From: Streptococcus sp. SK643
GTDB taxonomy: Bacteria; Bacillota; Bacilli; Lactobacillales; Streptococcaceae
Length of the DNA stretch: 64,000 nt
Reading direction: 5' to 3'
Assembly (NCBI RefSeq): GCF_000259505.1
Contig: NZ_AJMM01000006.1
Coordinates: 1 to 64,000 of the forward strand
How positions within the stretch are numbered: the first letter of the stretch is position 1; every line of letters starts with the position of its first letter. Below the pieces are notes generated by a model, which had not been told where the DNA came from, did not search any database, and worked only from the letters and a program-made list of their open reading frames with translations. Positions 1-11,206 of the stretch are shown here, in pieces. The translations under genes were made by a program, and so were the position numbers.

Positions 1-1949
1 TCATTCATTTTTGACTTAATTTCATCATAAGATAGGGCATGTGATTCCTCTTCTAACGTCTCAGGCATTTTTCCTGTTTCATAAAGAGATTTAATTTGTG
101 TGCTATCCAATGTTTCGTATTTCAATAATGCTTCAGCAATCAATTTGTGTGTTTCACGATTTGATTGGATGATTTCAGCAGCTTTATTTCGTGCTTCATT
201 TAATAATGAACGAACCTCTTCGTCAATTTCATAAGCTGTTTGTTCTGAAATTGATTTTTGAGGACTCTGTGCACCAAACATAGCATGGTTTCCTTCATAT
301 TGTACTGGGCCAAGTTTTTCACTCATACCGTACTCTGTAACCATTGCACGCGCCATTTGCGTCGCTTGTTCAAAGTCGTTTGAAGCTCCTGTAGTTTGGA
401 CATTAAAGATAATTTCTTCAGCTACACGTCCACCCATTAAGCCAGCCAATTGCTCTTTCATATCTTCTTTAGAAAGTAACATTTGATCTTCTTTAGGCAG
501 AGCAATCATGTAACCCCCTGCACGTCCACGAGGGACAATTGTAACCTTATGTACAACTCGTGCATTTGATAAAACCAATCCAACAATTGTATGTCCAGCT
601 TCATGATAAGCGACCAATTCACGTTCTTTTTGAGATACTGTCTTATCTTTTTTAGACGGACCAGCGATTACGCGATCTTCTGCTTCATCAATATCTGAGG
701 CATCAATTACCGATTTATTGCGACGAGCAGCAACTAAAGCCGCTTCATTCAAGACATTCTCTAAATCAGCACCAACAAAACCTGGAGTTTGTTGAGCCAC
801 TAATTTCAAATCAACATCTTCTGCTAAAGGCTTGTTCTTAGCATGAACTTTCAAGATTGCTTCACGACCCTTAACATCAGGACGGCCAACCAATACTTTT
901 CTATCAAAACGTCCTGGACGCAGAAGGGCAGGGTCAAGTACATCTGAACGGTTCGTCGCAGCGATGACGATAATTCCTTCATTTCCCTCAAAACCATCCA
1001 TCTCAATCAAGAGTTGGTTCAAGGTTTGTTCACGTTCGTCATTTCCTCCGCCAAGACCAACTCCACGTTGACGTCCAACAGCATCAATTTCATCGATAAA
1101 GATGATAGCTGGTGCTGCTTTTTTTGCATCCTCAAAAAGAGAACGAACACGACTTGCACCAACTCCGACAAACATTTCTACAAAGTCCGATCCTGAGATG
1201 CTAAAGAATGGAACGCCTGCTTCTCCAGCGACTGCTTTAGCAAGCAAAGTCTTACCTGTTCCCGGAGGTCCCTCCAAAAGAACACCTGCTGGAATACGAG
1301 CTCCAAGTTTTGTAAATCGTTTTGGATCTTTTAAAAATTCAACAACTTCAACTAGTTCTTGTTTTTCTTCCTCAGCTCCAGCAACATCTGAAAATCTTAC
1401 TTTAATATCTTCTTTATTTGCAGCTTTAGCCTTACTACGTCCAAAACTCATCGGGTTACGGCTATTATTTCCTCCCATATTTCCCATCATAGAGAATAGG
1501 AAGAAGAAAAGAATACCGAATGGCACAATGGATACAAGAATATTAATCCACATACCACTTGAACTTTCATGCTTAACAGTTACTTCCGCTTTATGGTCAG
1601 AAGCAAGCTTTTGCAATTCTGATACCGTCGTATCTGACGGAAGAATGATGCTTGAAAATTTCTCTACTGTTGTAACAGATGGAGAAAAGAACTGAATGCC
1701 TGTTTCTTCTTTACTTGTTTTAGGATTTTTATAAACACCTGAAACTTCGATAACACTGCCATTTGGTTGGTAAGTCAATTCTTTTACATTGTCATCGGTA
1801 ATTTCTTTTACCAATTCTGTATAATTAATTTGCTCACTTTTCCCTGCAACACTACCTGTACTAAAATACTGGTAACCTGTAACTAGGAAAAAAATAAGTA
1901 ATAACCATAGAAAAGGATTTTTAATTAAACCATTATTTTGTTTTTTCAT
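1..1949 (-). CDS. ftsH: ATP-dependent zinc metalloprotease FtsH (3' end cut by window edge)
   Basis: FtsH is a membrane-anchored AAA+ protease that degrades misfolded or regulatory membrane proteins. Reading from the ATG at 1949, about 649 codons are visible. There are two membrane segments (about residues 10-29 and 130-150) flanking an extracellular loop. A Walker A GPPGTGKT lies near residue 223, followed by a Walker B IIFIDEID. The zinc site HEAGH is near residue 445. The last whole codons before the edge read ...KMN, so only a few residues are missing compared with the roughly 650-residue streptococcal protein. It follows hpt with a 15-base gap, probably in one operon. The identification is secure from the motifs. 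Confidence 0.97.
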   Translation of the reverse strand, partial: MKKQNNGLIKNPFLWLLLIFFLVTGYQYFSTGSVAGKSEQINYTELVKEITDDNVKELTYQPNGSVIEVSGVYKNPKTSKEETGIQFFSPSVTTVEKFSSIILPSDTTVSELQKLASDHKAEVTVKHESSSGMWINILVSIVPFGILFFFLFSMMGNMGGNNSRNPMSFGRSKAKAANKEDIKVRFSDVAGAEEEKQELVEVVEFLKDPKRFTKLGARIPAGVLLEGPPGTGKTLLAKAVAGEAGVPFFSISGSDFVEMFVGVGASRVRSLFEDAKKAAPAIIFIDEIDAVGRQRGVGLGGGNDEREQTLNQLLIEMDGFEGNEGIIVIAATNRSDVLDPALLRPGRFDRKVLVGRPDVKGREAILKVHAKNKPLAEDVDLKLVAQQTPGFVGADLENVLNEAALVAARRNKSVIDASDIDEAEDRVIAGPSKKDKTVSQKERELVAYHEAGHTIVGLVLSNARVVHKVTIVPRGRAGGYMIALPKEDQMLLSKEDMKEQLAGLMGGRVAEEIIFNVQTTGASNDFEQATQMARAMVTEYGMSEKLGPVQYEGNHAMFGAQSPQKSISEQTAYEIDEEVRSLLNEARNKAAEIIQSNRETHKLIAEALLKYETLDSTQIKSLYETGKMPETLEEESHALSYDEIKSKMN

Positions 1950-1964
1950 TAAAAATAATTCTTT

Positions 1965-2507
1965 CTAATTTGTATACACTTCTTCTTTTAATACTCCAAC
2001 ATAAGGAAGATTGCGATAATTTTCTTTGTAATCCAAACCATATCCAACTACAAACTCATTTGGAATAGTGAAACAAGTATAATCTGCTTCAATTTCTACA
2101 ACGCGTCCCTCTGGTTTGTCCAATAAAGTCGCAATTTTAACAGAAGCTGCTTCTCTAGCTTTAAACATATCTCTCAAGCTCTTCAATGTTTGACCTGTAT
2201 CAATGATATCTTCTACAAATAGAACATGTCTTCCTTTGATATCTTGAGTTACATCTTGCTTGATATTGATGACACCGCTACTTGCTGTTCCACCATGATA
2301 GCTAGAAACCATCATGAAGTCCATTTCAATATGTGTGTCGATATGTTTGACCAATTCAGCCATAAAAGGAATAGATCCTTTTAAAATCCCAACTAAAATT
2401 GGATTTTTTCCTGCATAGTCTTTAGTGAGTTGAGCACCTAATTTTTTAGCAGCTTCTGTAATTTCATCGTGTGAAACGAGGATTTTTTTAATATCGTTTT
2501 CTAACAT
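1965..2507 (-). CDS. hpt: Hypoxanthine-guanine phosphoribosyltransferase
   Basis: This purine-salvage enzyme transfers phosphoribose from PRPP to hypoxanthine or guanine in the cytoplasm. At 180 residues it has the normal length. The PRPP-binding motif [11 protein letters not shown] occupies residues 98-108, and the flexible-loop SSYHGGT is near residues 68-74. The gene lies between tilS (4-base gap) and ftsH, the conserved tilS-hpt-ftsH order of Firmicutes, and is probably cotranscribed with them. Confidence 0.97.
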   Translation of the reverse strand: MLENDIKKILVSHDEITEAAKKLGAQLTKDYAGKNPILVGILKGSIPFMAELVKHIDTHIEMDFMMVSSYHGGTASSGVINIKQDVTQDIKGRHVLFVEDIIDTGQTLKSLRDMFKAREAASVKIATLLDKPEGRVVEIEADYTCFTIPNEFVVGYGLDYKENYRNLPYVGVLKEEVYTN

Positions 2508-2511
2508 TTTT

Positions 2512-3789
2512 TTACCTATCTATTTTTTCTATATAAAGTACAGTGTTCATTATATCATTTTTCGTTTTTTTACTCAAATCACTGGTCGCAATTCCTAAAA
2601 TTGAGACAATTTTACCAAATTGCTCAATAATCAGAGCAGATTTTCGTTTTTCTATAGGAATTTTTAAATCTATAAATAAGCGTCTTAATTTTTTTCTATG
2701 CCCGTTTTTGATAATAAAATCCCCTGATTTTCGATGACGAATATGAATTGATGTTTCCCGTGAAACAGGAATTTGTTGAACTGAATCTCCCTCTAAAGGA
2801 ATTCCAAAAGAAAATGAGTGTCCTAAATAGGAAACTTGATTTTGATAGTGTAACACAAGTTCATTTTTATTTTCATCGGCCTGAGGACTGATTTTACAAA
2901 TCCGAAACTGTTGATACTCTTTAATTAATTCATAACCATTTTTAAGCGGATGATGATACTGGCTTTTAGATTTTAAAATCTGTCTAACTTCTTCAAACTG
3001 AGCTTTGGTAAGATTCAAATCTGGAAAGCGACTGATATAGTTTTGAAGTAAAACCTTTTGTGTAGACTGAGAAAAAGTAAAGAGTTGCTCTAAGTCCTCC
3101 ACATCAACATCTTTTGATAATTCAGTTATTGCCAACTCATAGTCTCTAACCTCATTACCTAATTCTAATATAGAATCTCTAAAGCAGGGATTTTCCTTCT
3201 CTAACTCTGGTAAATAAAGATTTCTCGTTCTATTTCGAAAGTAATTATTCTCATTATTTGTTTTATCATCAAAATGAAAAATTGGTGGAAAATCCTTTTT
3301 ATGAAATTGTAGTAAAGGACGGATAATTTCAATGTCTCCTACTAATTGCTTTTCTTTAATTCCTGATAAATACCGTAATCGACTACCTCGAATCAAACGC
3401 ATAAAAATCGTTTCAACCTGATCATCTGCATGATGTGCCGTAACCAAAACTGTTGCTCCAGTTTCTTCCATAACCTCTTTAAAAAAATCATAACGAAAAT
3501 TTCGAGCACGCACTTCTGAAAATTCACCTGAAAACCTAGTGATATAAATAGGAAGTTTAGCTTGATTAGCTAACTTCCCTAACTCCTCTTCTTCAAAATC
3601 TGATTCTAGTCTCTGCTGATGGTTAACATGAGCTAAAATCAGTTCAATTTCCAACTCTTTTTGATACTTGGATAATAGTCGAAATAAAAACATAGAATCC
3701 AACCCACCTGAAAGAGCCAACAAAACCTTTGAATGTTTGTTAAAATATTTTCTTTGAATAAAATGATTTAAAAAATCTTGTTCCATCAT
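2512..3789 (-). CDS. tilS: tRNA(Ile)-lysidine synthetase
   Basis: TilS converts the wobble C34 of the tRNA-Ile that reads AUA to lysidine, an essential decoding step. The 425-residue product has the N-type ATP pyrophosphatase P-loop SGGLDS at residues 27-32 and the HHADDQVET motif further on. The C-terminal region is consistent with the TilS substrate-binding domain. The start ATGATG overlaps the stop of the upstream beta-lactamase-like gene by four bases, implying translational coupling. A parS-like palindrome is embedded in the 3' part of the gene (2752-2767). Confidence 0.95.
   Translation of the reverse strand: MMEQDFLNHFIQRKYFNKHSKVLLALSGGLDSMFLFRLLSKYQKELEIELILAHVNHQQRLESDFEEEELGKLANQAKLPIYITRFSGEFSEVRARNFRYDFFKEVMEETGATVLVTAHHADDQVETIFMRLIRGSRLRYLSGIKEKQLVGDIEIIRPLLQFHKKDFPPIFHFDDKTNNENNYFRNRTRNLYLPELEKENPCFRDSILELGNEVRDYELAITELSKDVDVEDLEQLFTFSQSTQKVLLQNYISRFPDLNLTKAQFEEVRQILKSKSQYHHPLKNGYELIKEYQQFRICKISPQADENKNELVLHYQNQVSYLGHSFSFGIPLEGDSVQQIPVSRETSIHIRHRKSGDFIIKNGHRKKLRRLFIDLKIPIEKRKSALIIEQFGKIVSILGIATSDLSKKTKNDIMNTVLYIEKIDR
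2752..2767. promoter_or_regulatory. parS-like ParB binding site within tilS
   Basis: The 16-mer tgtttcccgtgaaaca differs from the canonical Firmicute parS palindrome tgtttcacgtgaaaca at one base. It is about 11.5 kb from oriC, in the range expected for parS. ParB is encoded in this window at 14376-15134. The function is inferred from sequence only. Confidence 0.75.
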
Positions 3790-5054
3790 TTTAAAACCTC
3801 ATAAACATCCTTGGCTATTTTAGTAATGGTATCATAATCAGAATTCTCTGTAAAAATTGAAAGAATAAATGGAGAATCGGTATAAACTATTGCAGTGTCA
3901 TGTTTAAATTCATCTGCATCGCCAATTTTGTGAGCAACTTTAACAGAAACACCTTTGGGAATTCGCTGATTATCAAAAGCAGTTTTTGTCAAAGATTCTA
4001 AAACAAATCCATTTTGATTATAAATAGCTTCCATTACCTTACCAGCCATTTCAGAAGATATTAGTTTTTCTTTTGGATCCCAATCATGTCCCATAATAAC
4101 AGATAATTTAGTTTTAAAATCGATATCAGATTTATTTGAGACATAATATCCTAGAATATTATGAGCAATATTATCAGATTCTTTTGATACTCTCGTAATT
4201 AAATCTTTTAAAGAATATTCTTTATTATCTTCTTTTTTAGGAAGACTGCCACTTCCTTCTGGTTTATAAGAACCTGGAAAATCATTAACTTCAGATATGT
4301 ATTTTAAACTTGTATCTAATTGATAAACTCCCTCATTTATTTTTTCTTGCGTATAATAAAGATAAGGTAATTTCAAAACACTAGCTGCATACATTTTTTT
4401 ATCTTGATTGACACCAGCTTCATTCCCAGTAGTCAGTTGCTTAACATAAATAGAGAAAGAATCTTTCTGATATTTTTCTGATAATATTTCTTGGACCTTA
4501 CTCATACGATTATCTTTTTCAGAAGTATAGTCCTTATCTATCCATCCAACTTGATCAATATGTAAAAATTCTCTTCCTTCCACAAACATGGTCTTATCAA
4601 TTGATACTTGCGAATAAGATGTTAAAGATGATGTTGCTTCTCTCAAATCATAAGGACTATTATATACTTTAAATCCAGACTCTAACCATACTTTTTTTAC
4701 TACGGATCTTGCTTCTGATTGATCGTATAACAATCGTTTATCAGCGGCAATAAATTGATGATTTGATAATTTAAATACTGGAATTCCTTGCCTATTTAGA
4801 CGCCATTCAGTTATATGAAAAGTTGTTTTGGGAGTTAGCTTTCCAGATTCTATTACTAAATCTTCATTAGCATAGACTGGGATTTCTCCATAAACCACGG
4901 GAGCATTTAATTTTTCTCTAAAATAAATACCAAAATCAGATTGAGAAAGGTAATAAATTTCTTTCGAAGTGTAGACTACTTCTTTTTCTGTGCTAACAAC
5001 TTTTGAAATTGTCAAAAAGCTCGGTAGCAACAAAATAATTAAGAATTTACGCAT
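3786..5054 (-). CDS. Secreted class A beta-lactamase-like serine hydrolase
   Basis: This 422-residue protein starts with a signal-peptide or anchor-like segment (residues 1-20). About 180 residues of extracellular N-terminal region come before a beta-lactamase/transpeptidase-type domain. All three signature motifs of that superfamily can be read: S225-V-L-K228 (SxxK), S293-D-N295, and K376-I-G378 (the K[ST]G box, with Ile in the middle). Mitis-group streptococci carry this gene between tilS and divIC, but its substrate is not known to me. The neighbourhood (divIC, tilS, ftsH) is cell-envelope and housekeeping rather than resistance. Hydrolysis of a peptidoglycan-related substrate is a guess. 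Confidence 0.8.
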   Translation of the reverse strand: MRKFLIILLLPSFLTISKVVSTEKEVVYTSKEIYYLSQSDFGIYFREKLNAPVVYGEIPVYANEDLVIESGKLTPKTTFHITEWRLNRQGIPVFKLSNHQFIAADKRLLYDQSEARSVVKKVWLESGFKVYNSPYDLREATSSLTSYSQVSIDKTMFVEGREFLHIDQVGWIDKDYTSEKDNRMSKVQEILSEKYQKDSFSIYVKQLTTGNEAGVNQDKKMYAASVLKLPYLYYTQEKINEGVYQLDTSLKYISEVNDFPGSYKPEGSGSLPKKEDNKEYSLKDLITRVSKESDNIAHNILGYYVSNKSDIDFKTKLSVIMGHDWDPKEKLISSEMAGKVMEAIYNQNGFVLESLTKTAFDNQRIPKGVSVKVAHKIGDADEFKHDTAIVYTDSPFILSIFTENSDYDTITKIAKDVYEVLK

Positions 5055-5169
5055 TCTTCCTTTCCTTTTCTTCTTGTAAACGCAATTGTTGATTTTTCTC
5101 AGTCAATTCTTCTAATTTTTCATCTGACAAGTTCAAAAATCGCTCGACTACACTTAATAAATTTTCCAT
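5047..5169 (-). CDS. Small conserved-looking protein between divIC and the beta-lactamase-like gene
   Basis: A 40-codon ORF starts MENLLSVVERFLNLS and ends EEKERKNA. It starts 5 bases downstream of the divIC stop and overlaps the next gene by 8 bases, tight spacing that argues for real translation in the operon. The composition is acidic then basic, and the second half is likely a helix or coiled coil (SDEKLEELTEKNQQLRLQEEKERK). No signal peptide or membrane segment is visible. The same position in pneumococcal genomes holds a gene of about this size. I do not recognise a function; association with DivIC is an inference from position. Confidence 0.7.
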   Translation of the reverse strand: MENLLSVVERFLNLSDEKLEELTEKNQQLRLQEEKERKNA

Positions 5170-5173
5170 GTTA

Positions 5174-5542
5174 TCACCTTGGAAGTAAGTTAGGAATGGT
5201 GTAGACTACTTCCCTAGAATTTGAATAATAGTATTTAGCACGCATATATTTAGCAGCATAATCTTCATCCTTCAACTTGTTTGCAAAGTCTGTTTCCTTA
5301 TCCTTCTCCTCACTCAAAGTTTGATACTGAGTTTGCAAATCAGCTAGTTGCTGACGTCTTTGTAGTAATTGATTATAACTCTGTGCTAAATTAAAAGTCG
5401 GCAATATAAATAACAAAATGATCAAAATCAATATCCAACCCATAAAACGATTTCGTTTTTGTCGTTCTTTCATTAGATATCGATTACGTTGATGTTCGTT
5501 TTGAATAAAAGAATTGTTTAACTGTACAATATTTTTAGTCAT
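5174..5542 (-). CDS. divIC: Septum formation initiator DivIC/FtsB-type protein
   Basis: DivIC is a bitopic membrane protein of the divisome that works with FtsL and DivIB/FtsQ. The 122-residue product has a basic N-terminus, one membrane helix (about residues 33-52) and then a coiled coil (about residues 58-85, [21 protein letters not shown]). A short C-terminal tail follows, the normal architecture and length. The gene overlaps the upstream S4-domain gene by 8 bases, so the two are coupled. Confidence 0.92.
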   Translation of the reverse strand: MTKNIVQLNNSFIQNEHQRNRYLMKERQKRNRFMGWILILIILLFILPTFNLAQSYNQLLQRRQQLADLQTQYQTLSEEKDKETDFANKLKDEDYAAKYMRAKYYYSNSREVVYTIPNLLPR

Positions 5543-5801
5543 TTTCTTCTACCCGTGTTTCACTGATAATTTCATACATGCCCACTGCATCTTCTTTTTT
5601 TGTACTATCTTTCATCTCTAATACTTTTACAAGAAGTAGTTTATTGCCAAAACGAATCTCAACTTGGTCATTTACTTTCAAATCAGTTGAACTTTTTGCC
5701 AAAATACCATTGACCTTTATTCTACCTTTATCTGCAACTTCTTTTGCAACTGTACGTCGCTTGATAATTCGTGATACTTTTAAATATTTGTCTAATCTCA
5801 T
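5535..5801 (-). CDS. rqcP: S4-domain RNA-binding protein, RqcP/YabO family
   Basis: The small cytoplasmic protein (88 residues) consists mostly of an S4 RNA-binding fold ([21 protein letters not shown] through about residue 60). In Bacillus the homologue RqcP (YabO) acts with RqcH on obstructed 50S subunits in alanine tailing. Length, S4 sequence and the mfd-rqcP-divIC order agree with that family. The gene lies 57 bases downstream of mfd and overlaps divIC. Confidence 0.85.
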   Translation of the reverse strand: MRLDKYLKVSRIIKRRTVAKEVADKGRIKVNGILAKSSTDLKVNDQVEIRFGNKLLLVKVLEMKDSTKKEDAVGMYEIISETRVEEND

Positions 5802-5858
5802 CTTTATTTCCTCAAATTATTATTGTACCATTTTTATCTATTTTATAGAAGAAAAATG

Positions 5859-8800
5859 TTAAATAGAATTTGCTTCCTTGGATTCTTTTATCCCTAATAA
5901 AGTTTCTCCAAAACTCAACAATCCCTCTAATATTTCATAATCTTTCTTGTTTCGTACATCAAAAACAACTTCCATTAATCCTCTATTCTCAGCTATAGCA
6001 GCTTTTAAGTTCGTTGCGGATAAAGCTTTAAAATAATCTTGAGCCAAGAACAGTCGCTGAGTAATTTTTTCAAATTGAACTGTAATCTTATTCTCTTTTC
6101 TTTCCACACGTTCTACAAAGACCTTGTCAAAATATGACTTGACCAAACCAATCTCTAAAAGATAGGCAACAACATCTGGGTATTCTCCAAAGCGATCCAT
6201 CAACTCCTCTTGTAACTCTTCATAGTTAGTACGACTGTCAATCTGACGAATTTTTTTATAAATTTCAATTTTGTGTCGTTGATCAGTGATATATGTTTCA
6301 GGTAGATAAGCATCAATTTGCAAGATTAATTCAGCATTGCCTTTAATTCTTTTGTTCCCACTGCGATTTCTTTTAGCAATAGCTTCCTCTAATAACTGAG
6401 AATACAATTCAAAACCAACAGAATCAATAAATCCAGACTGAGACTTTCCTAAGAGATTTCCAGCCCCACGGATTGAGAGATCTCGCATAGCAATCTTAAA
6501 TCCAGATCCCAATTCTGTAAATCCTTTAATCGCTTCTAATCTCTTCTCGGAGACTTCACTGATTGATTTTTCTGGACGATACATGAGATAGGCATAAGCA
6601 ATACGATTACTACGACCGACTCTTCCTCTTAACTGATACAAGGTTGACAAGCCCATATGGTCCGCATTTTCAATAAATAAAGTATTGGCATTTGGAATGT
6701 CCACCCCTGTCTCAATAATGGTAGTCGTCACTAAAATATCATACTGACCTTCAATGAAATCCAGTAGAGTATTTTCTAACTGAATATCACTCATTTGCCC
6801 ATGAACATAACCAATCGAAGCATCTGGAATCAACTCCTGTAATTCTGAAACCTTCTGATCAATTGTGTCAACTTTATTGTAAAGATAGTAAACTTGACCT
6901 CCACGCTCCATTTCACGCAAGACCGCATCACGAATGACACTATCATTCTTTTCCAAAACATAGGTTTGCACTGGATAACGATTAGTCGGCGGAGTCTCAA
7001 TGACTGACAAATCTCTGATTCCTAACATAGACATATGAAGGGTACGAGGGATTGGAGTAGCGGTCAAAGTTAGGACATCCACTTGTTTTTTCAGTTCTTT
7101 CAAGGTTTCCTTATGCTTGACACCAAATCGCTGTTCCTCATCAATAATCATCAAGCCCAAATCAGCAAACACAACATCTTTTGACAAAACACGATGGGTT
7201 CCAATCAAAATATCAACTTGACCGTTTTTTAATTTTTCAAGTGTCTTTGCCTGCTCTTTTTTACTTCTAAAGCGACTCAACACATCAATATTAATTGCAA
7301 AATTTTGGAATCGTTCCTTAAAATTCGTATAGTGCTGTTGTGCTAAAACCGTCGTCGGAACTAAGACGACAACCTGTTTGTGATCATTGACTGCCTTAAA
7401 GGCTGCACGCATAGCAACTTCAGTCTTTCCAAAACCAACATCCCCAACTAAAAGTCGATCCATTGGCTGAGAAGCCTGCATATCTCTCTTGATTTCCTCA
7501 ATACTACGAAGTTGATCATCCGTTTCAACATAAGGAAAGGCATCATCAAAAGCATGTTGATCTTCATCATCAGCTGAAAAAGCAAATCCCTTCAACTGAC
7601 TACGCTCAGAATAAAGTTTGATTAAATCGTCAGCTATATCCTCTACCTGGTTCTTAACTTTTTGCTTGGCTTTTTTAAAATGGCCATCATTTAATTTATT
7701 AAGTTTCGGAGCTTTCCCATCACTTGAGACATATTTAGATAGTAGTTGTATCTGCTCAACTGGGATAGAAATTTGATCACCATTTTGATACAGTACGCTT
7801 ACATAATCACGGTGAATCCCCTTGATTTCAATTGTTTCAATTCCTAGATATTGACCAATCCCATGGATATGATGGACAACGTAGTCCTCTTTTTCAAGTT
7901 CATTGTAATCTTTTAGTCTTTCAGCATTCGAAACATGTTGTCTTCTAAAACGACGTTTTAATTTCTTTTGAAAAATCTCATGTTCAGTAATCAACAAAAT
8001 CTTTTCATCAACAAAATGAAAACCATGTCTTAGATTGCCATCAATTAAGTTTACAGATTCTTTACAGATACTTGATTTATCTCTGAAATCCAATTTAATC
8101 TTGTATTCCTCTAAAACAGACTCCAATGTTTGGCTTCCCATTGAATTACTGGATTGGAGGACAATAGTGTAGTCCATTTTTTTATATCTCTCAATCTCCT
8201 CTTTAAGAAAAGAAAATTGATTAAAAAACTCCTGCATAGGATATTGATTAAATTGATGAATTTGGTCAAACTTGAGATTTCCTAACCCCTTTTGCAGATT
8301 AGAGAAAAAGGTAACCGGACTCTGTTTTTTATAGATTTGCTCTGTATCAGCAAAATACTGCATCTCAGAAAATGCTTTACTGTTCTGTAATTCTTCTGTA
8401 AAGTATTGTGCTAATTCTCTTTCAAAGACTTCATACTGATTCATTAATTTTTGATAATCATCAAAGAATATTGGGGTATCTTTTTCAATATAGTCAAAAA
8501 CAGTCCATGTCTTGTCATAACACAAAGATAAAAATTTACGAGAATCTAAATGCATTTGGTTTTTATTAAAATTAGAAAGTATTTCTTCTAAATATGATTT
8601 TAAAATTGGAGATAGAGTGTTAGAAATTTGTTTCTCTAAAGCTGACTGTCCTCGTTGATATTCCTTATCTCTTAATAGTATATCACTAGCTGGAAAGATA
8701 GTAATCTCTGTCTGATTTTCTTTGGATAATTGTGTTTCAACTTCAAATGACCTAATACCATCAACTTCATCACCAAAAAACTCAATACGGTTAGGCTCTA

Positions 8801-9362
8801 ACCGAGATATCTCAAAAATATCTAAAATATCTCCTCGTATACTAAACTCTCCCTGAGTCTGTACTTGAGTAACTTTTCGATAACCTATTTCCTTTAATTG
8901 GTCAATAACATCGTGTTGGTTATATTCTTCACCAACCTTAATACTTATAACACTTTCTTTAAATACAATTGGAGAAGGTAAAATTAATCTACTGGCTGCG
9001 ATATTACAAACCAAGATCCCTTTCTTAGAAGGATCATTCAAAAAACGCAAACCTTCAACTCGTGAAATGATTTTTTCTTGTGAAGACATTAAAAATTCTA
9101 CCATAGGAGAGTCATCTACCAAAAATGGATAGATAAGTTCCTCTCCTAGGATAGCAATAAGATCACTGATGATTCGCTCTGCTTCTCCATAAGTAGATGT
9201 TAGTAATACAATCTTATCCTTTTTTTTCAGACTACTCGCAATTGCAAGAGCCTTGGTAGAAGTTGACAGACCTAGTATTAATTGTCTTTTCTTATCAGCT
9301 AGATGTTGATGCCACTTTTTAATCTGATTATTTTCTGAGAATAACTCTAATAAGGTCACCAT
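5859..9362 (-). CDS. mfd: Transcription-repair coupling factor Mfd
   Basis: Mfd removes RNA polymerase stalled at lesions and recruits UvrA. At 1167 residues it is full length. The N-terminal UvrB-like region is followed by the RNA-polymerase-interaction region (about residues 490-560, with YVVHHIHGIGQY). An SF2 translocase carries Walker A GDVGFGKTE near residue 644, Walker B IIDEEQRFG, and LTATPIPRTL. The TRCF C-terminal domain closes the protein. The start codon abuts the pth stop with no gap, so the ribosome binding site lies inside pth and the two are coupled. Confidence 0.97.
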   Translation of the reverse strand: MVTLLELFSENNQIKKWHQHLADKKRQLILGLSTSTKALAIASSLKKKDKIVLLTSTYGEAERIISDLIAILGEELIYPFLVDDSPMVEFLMSSQEKIISRVEGLRFLNDPSKKGILVCNIAASRLILPSPIVFKESVISIKVGEEYNQHDVIDQLKEIGYRKVTQVQTQGEFSIRGDILDIFEISRLEPNRIEFFGDEVDGIRSFEVETQLSKENQTEITIFPASDILLRDKEYQRGQSALEKQISNTLSPILKSYLEEILSNFNKNQMHLDSRKFLSLCYDKTWTVFDYIEKDTPIFFDDYQKLMNQYEVFERELAQYFTEELQNSKAFSEMQYFADTEQIYKKQSPVTFFSNLQKGLGNLKFDQIHQFNQYPMQEFFNQFSFLKEEIERYKKMDYTIVLQSSNSMGSQTLESVLEEYKIKLDFRDKSSICKESVNLIDGNLRHGFHFVDEKILLITEHEIFQKKLKRRFRRQHVSNAERLKDYNELEKEDYVVHHIHGIGQYLGIETIEIKGIHRDYVSVLYQNGDQISIPVEQIQLLSKYVSSDGKAPKLNKLNDGHFKKAKQKVKNQVEDIADDLIKLYSERSQLKGFAFSADDEDQHAFDDAFPYVETDDQLRSIEEIKRDMQASQPMDRLLVGDVGFGKTEVAMRAAFKAVNDHKQVVVLVPTTVLAQQHYTNFKERFQNFAINIDVLSRFRSKKEQAKTLEKLKNGQVDILIGTHRVLSKDVVFADLGLMIIDEEQRFGVKHKETLKELKKQVDVLTLTATPIPRTLHMSMLGIRDLSVIETPPTNRYPVQTYVLEKNDSVIRDAVLREMERGGQVYYLYNKVDTIDQKVSELQELIPDASIGYVHGQMSDIQLENTLLDFIEGQYDILVTTTIIETGVDIPNANTLFIENADHMGLSTLYQLRGRVGRSNRIAYAYLMYRPEKSISEVSEKRLEAIKGFTELGSGFKIAMRDLSIRGAGNLLGKSQSGFIDSVGFELYSQLLEEAIAKRNRSGNKRIKGNAELILQIDAYLPETYITDQRHKIEIYKKIRQIDSRTNYEELQEELMDRFGEYPDVVAYLLEIGLVKSYFDKVFVERVERKENKITVQFEKITQRLFLAQDYFKALSATNLKAAIAENRGLMEVVFDVRNKKDYEILEGLLSFGETLLGIKESKEANSI

Positions 9363-9932
9363 TTATCCGTTATACCTCTGCATCGTTTTTTCAAAACTTT
9401 TCTCTTGTAAATAATAATTTACAGCGTCGTCAACCTTGTCAATCGACTGTAAAATTCCAATATAGTCGTCCTGATCAAACTTACTCAAAACATGGTGAAC
9501 AACTGACATTCCTTTCTTAGGTCTACCGATACCGATCTTAACGCGATTAAAGACCTGACTTCCTAGATGTTGGATAATAGACTTGATACCATTATGACCA
9601 CCTGCAGATCCCTTTGCTCTTAAACGAATCTTTCCAACTTCCATGTCAAGATCATCGTAAATGATGAGTAAATCTTCAATATCCAAACCATAATAAGTCA
9701 ATAAAGCATGAACCGCTTTTCCACTTTCATTCATAAAGGTTGTTGGTTTGACAAGATAAATTTTTTCTCCATTGAAAAAAAAGCTTGCTAGGTCAGCTTG
9801 AAATATTTTATCATGTGTAAAAGAAAGATTTTGTTGTTTTGCTAGTTGATCAATCAACATAAATCCGACATTGTGCTTTGTTTCAAAATATTTATCCCCT
9901 GGATTTCCTAATCCAACAAGTAATTTGGTCAT
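9363..9932 (-). CDS. pth: Peptidyl-tRNA hydrolase
   Basis: Pth releases peptides from prematurely dissociated peptidyl-tRNA. The 189-residue protein has the signature [18 protein letters not shown] with catalytic His20, and [19 protein letters not shown] in the middle. It precedes mfd without a gap and follows ychF by 74 bases, the usual streptococcal ychF-pth-mfd order. Confidence 0.97.
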   Translation of the reverse strand: MTKLLVGLGNPGDKYFETKHNVGFMLIDQLAKQQNLSFTHDKIFQADLASFFFNGEKIYLVKPTTFMNESGKAVHALLTYYGLDIEDLLIIYDDLDMEVGKIRLRAKGSAGGHNGIKSIIQHLGSQVFNRVKIGIGRPKKGMSVVHHVLSKFDQDDYIGILQSIDKVDDAVNYYLQEKSFEKTMQRYNG

Positions 9933-10006
9933 TTATTTTTTCCTTTCAAAAGCCAAAAGGGTTGGAATTTTTTTCCAACCTAATTGATACTATTTACTAC
10001 ATTTTA

Positions 10007-11122
10007 TTAGACATTGAAGCGGAATTCCATGATATCTCCATCTTGAACGATATATTCTTTTCCTTCTTCACGCAAGCGTCCAGCTTCTTTTACAGCCTTT
10101 TCAGATCCGTATTTCACCAAATCTTCATAAGACATAGTTACTGCACGAATAAATCCTTTTTCAAAGTCAGAGTGGATAATACCTGCCGCTTGTGGAGCTT
10201 TCATACCACGTTTGAAGGTCCAAGCGCGAACTTCTTTTTCACCAGCTGTGAAGTAAGTTCCCAGTCCAAGCAAGTGGTAAGCTGCACGAGTCAACTTGTC
10301 AACGCCTGATTCTGTCAAGCCAAGTGCTTCAAGAAACTCTTGCTTATCTTCATCGTCTAACTCAGAAATTTCTTCCTCAGCACGCGCGGAAATAACTACT
10401 ACTTCAGCATTTTCTGTCGCTGCAAATTCACGAATTTGTTTAACATAGTCGATAGAGTCAGGTTCTGAAACTACATCCTCGTCTACATTGGCAACATAAA
10501 GAACTGGTTTAGTTGTCAAAAGGAAGAGACTTTTGACAACTTTTTGCTCTTCATCTGTAAATTCAATAGTACGTGCTGATTTTCCATCTTCAAGAACAGG
10601 TTTAATCTTTTGAAGAACATTAAATTCTGCTACTGATTCTTTATCTTTTTGCGTACGTGCCATCTTTTCTACACGCGCATAGCGTTTATTAACTGATTCT
10701 AAGTCAGCAAGAATCAATTCTAGGTTTATTGTATCAATATCTGCTAGTGGGTCTACAAAGGCATCTTCACGCCCTTGCTCGCGCATAACATTTTCATCAT
10801 CAAAAGCACGAACTACGTGAACAATTGCATCTACTTCACGGATGTTAGCCAAGAATTTATTTCCTAGCCCTTCTCCTTTTGATGCGCCTTTTACAATCCC
10901 GGCAATGTCCGTAAATTCAAATGTTGTTGGAACTGTCTTTTTAGGGGTAATCATTTCAGTCAATTTTTGGAGGCGTTCATCCGGAACTTCTACCATTCCA
11001 ACGTTTGGATCAATGGTGGCAAATGGGTAATTTGCTGCCTCTGCTCCTGCTTTTGTAATTGCATTAAATAGTGTTGATTTACCAACGTTTGGCAAACCAA
11101 CGATACCTGCTGTTAAAGCCAT
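10007..11122 (-). CDS. ychF: Redox-regulated ATPase YchF
   Basis: YchF is an Obg-family P-loop ATPase that associates with ribosomes. The 371-residue product begins MALTAGIVGLPNVGKSTLFN with the G1 loop, has DIAGIVKGASKGEGLGNKFL as G3 region, and uses NVDE in place of the GTP-specific NKxD motif, as in YchF. It ends in a TGS domain (EVRAWTFKRGMKAPQAAGIIH onward is typical). Length is normal. Confidence 0.97.
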   Translation of the reverse strand: MALTAGIVGLPNVGKSTLFNAITKAGAEAANYPFATIDPNVGMVEVPDERLQKLTEMITPKKTVPTTFEFTDIAGIVKGASKGEGLGNKFLANIREVDAIVHVVRAFDDENVMREQGREDAFVDPLADIDTINLELILADLESVNKRYARVEKMARTQKDKESVAEFNVLQKIKPVLEDGKSARTIEFTDEEQKVVKSLFLLTTKPVLYVANVDEDVVSEPDSIDYVKQIREFAATENAEVVVISARAEEEISELDDEDKQEFLEALGLTESGVDKLTRAAYHLLGLGTYFTAGEKEVRAWTFKRGMKAPQAAGIIHSDFEKGFIRAVTMSYEDLVKYGSEKAVKEAGRLREEGKEYIVQDGDIMEFRFNV

Positions 11123-11206
11123 ATTTTCTCATTCTCCGTTCACATTTCAATCCCTAATATTATAACACAAAAAGGGAAAACTTGCTAACCCTCTAACTAA
11201 GTGGTG

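Noticed and set aside
1102-1695. Plus-strand 197-codon ORF opposite ftsH
   Set aside because: It lies wholly antisense to a clear FtsH gene, has no family resemblance, and fits a reverse-frame shadow.
2455-2480. Possible fourth parS (tcgtgtgaaacga) at the hpt start
   Set aside because: Only one arm matches the parS palindrome.
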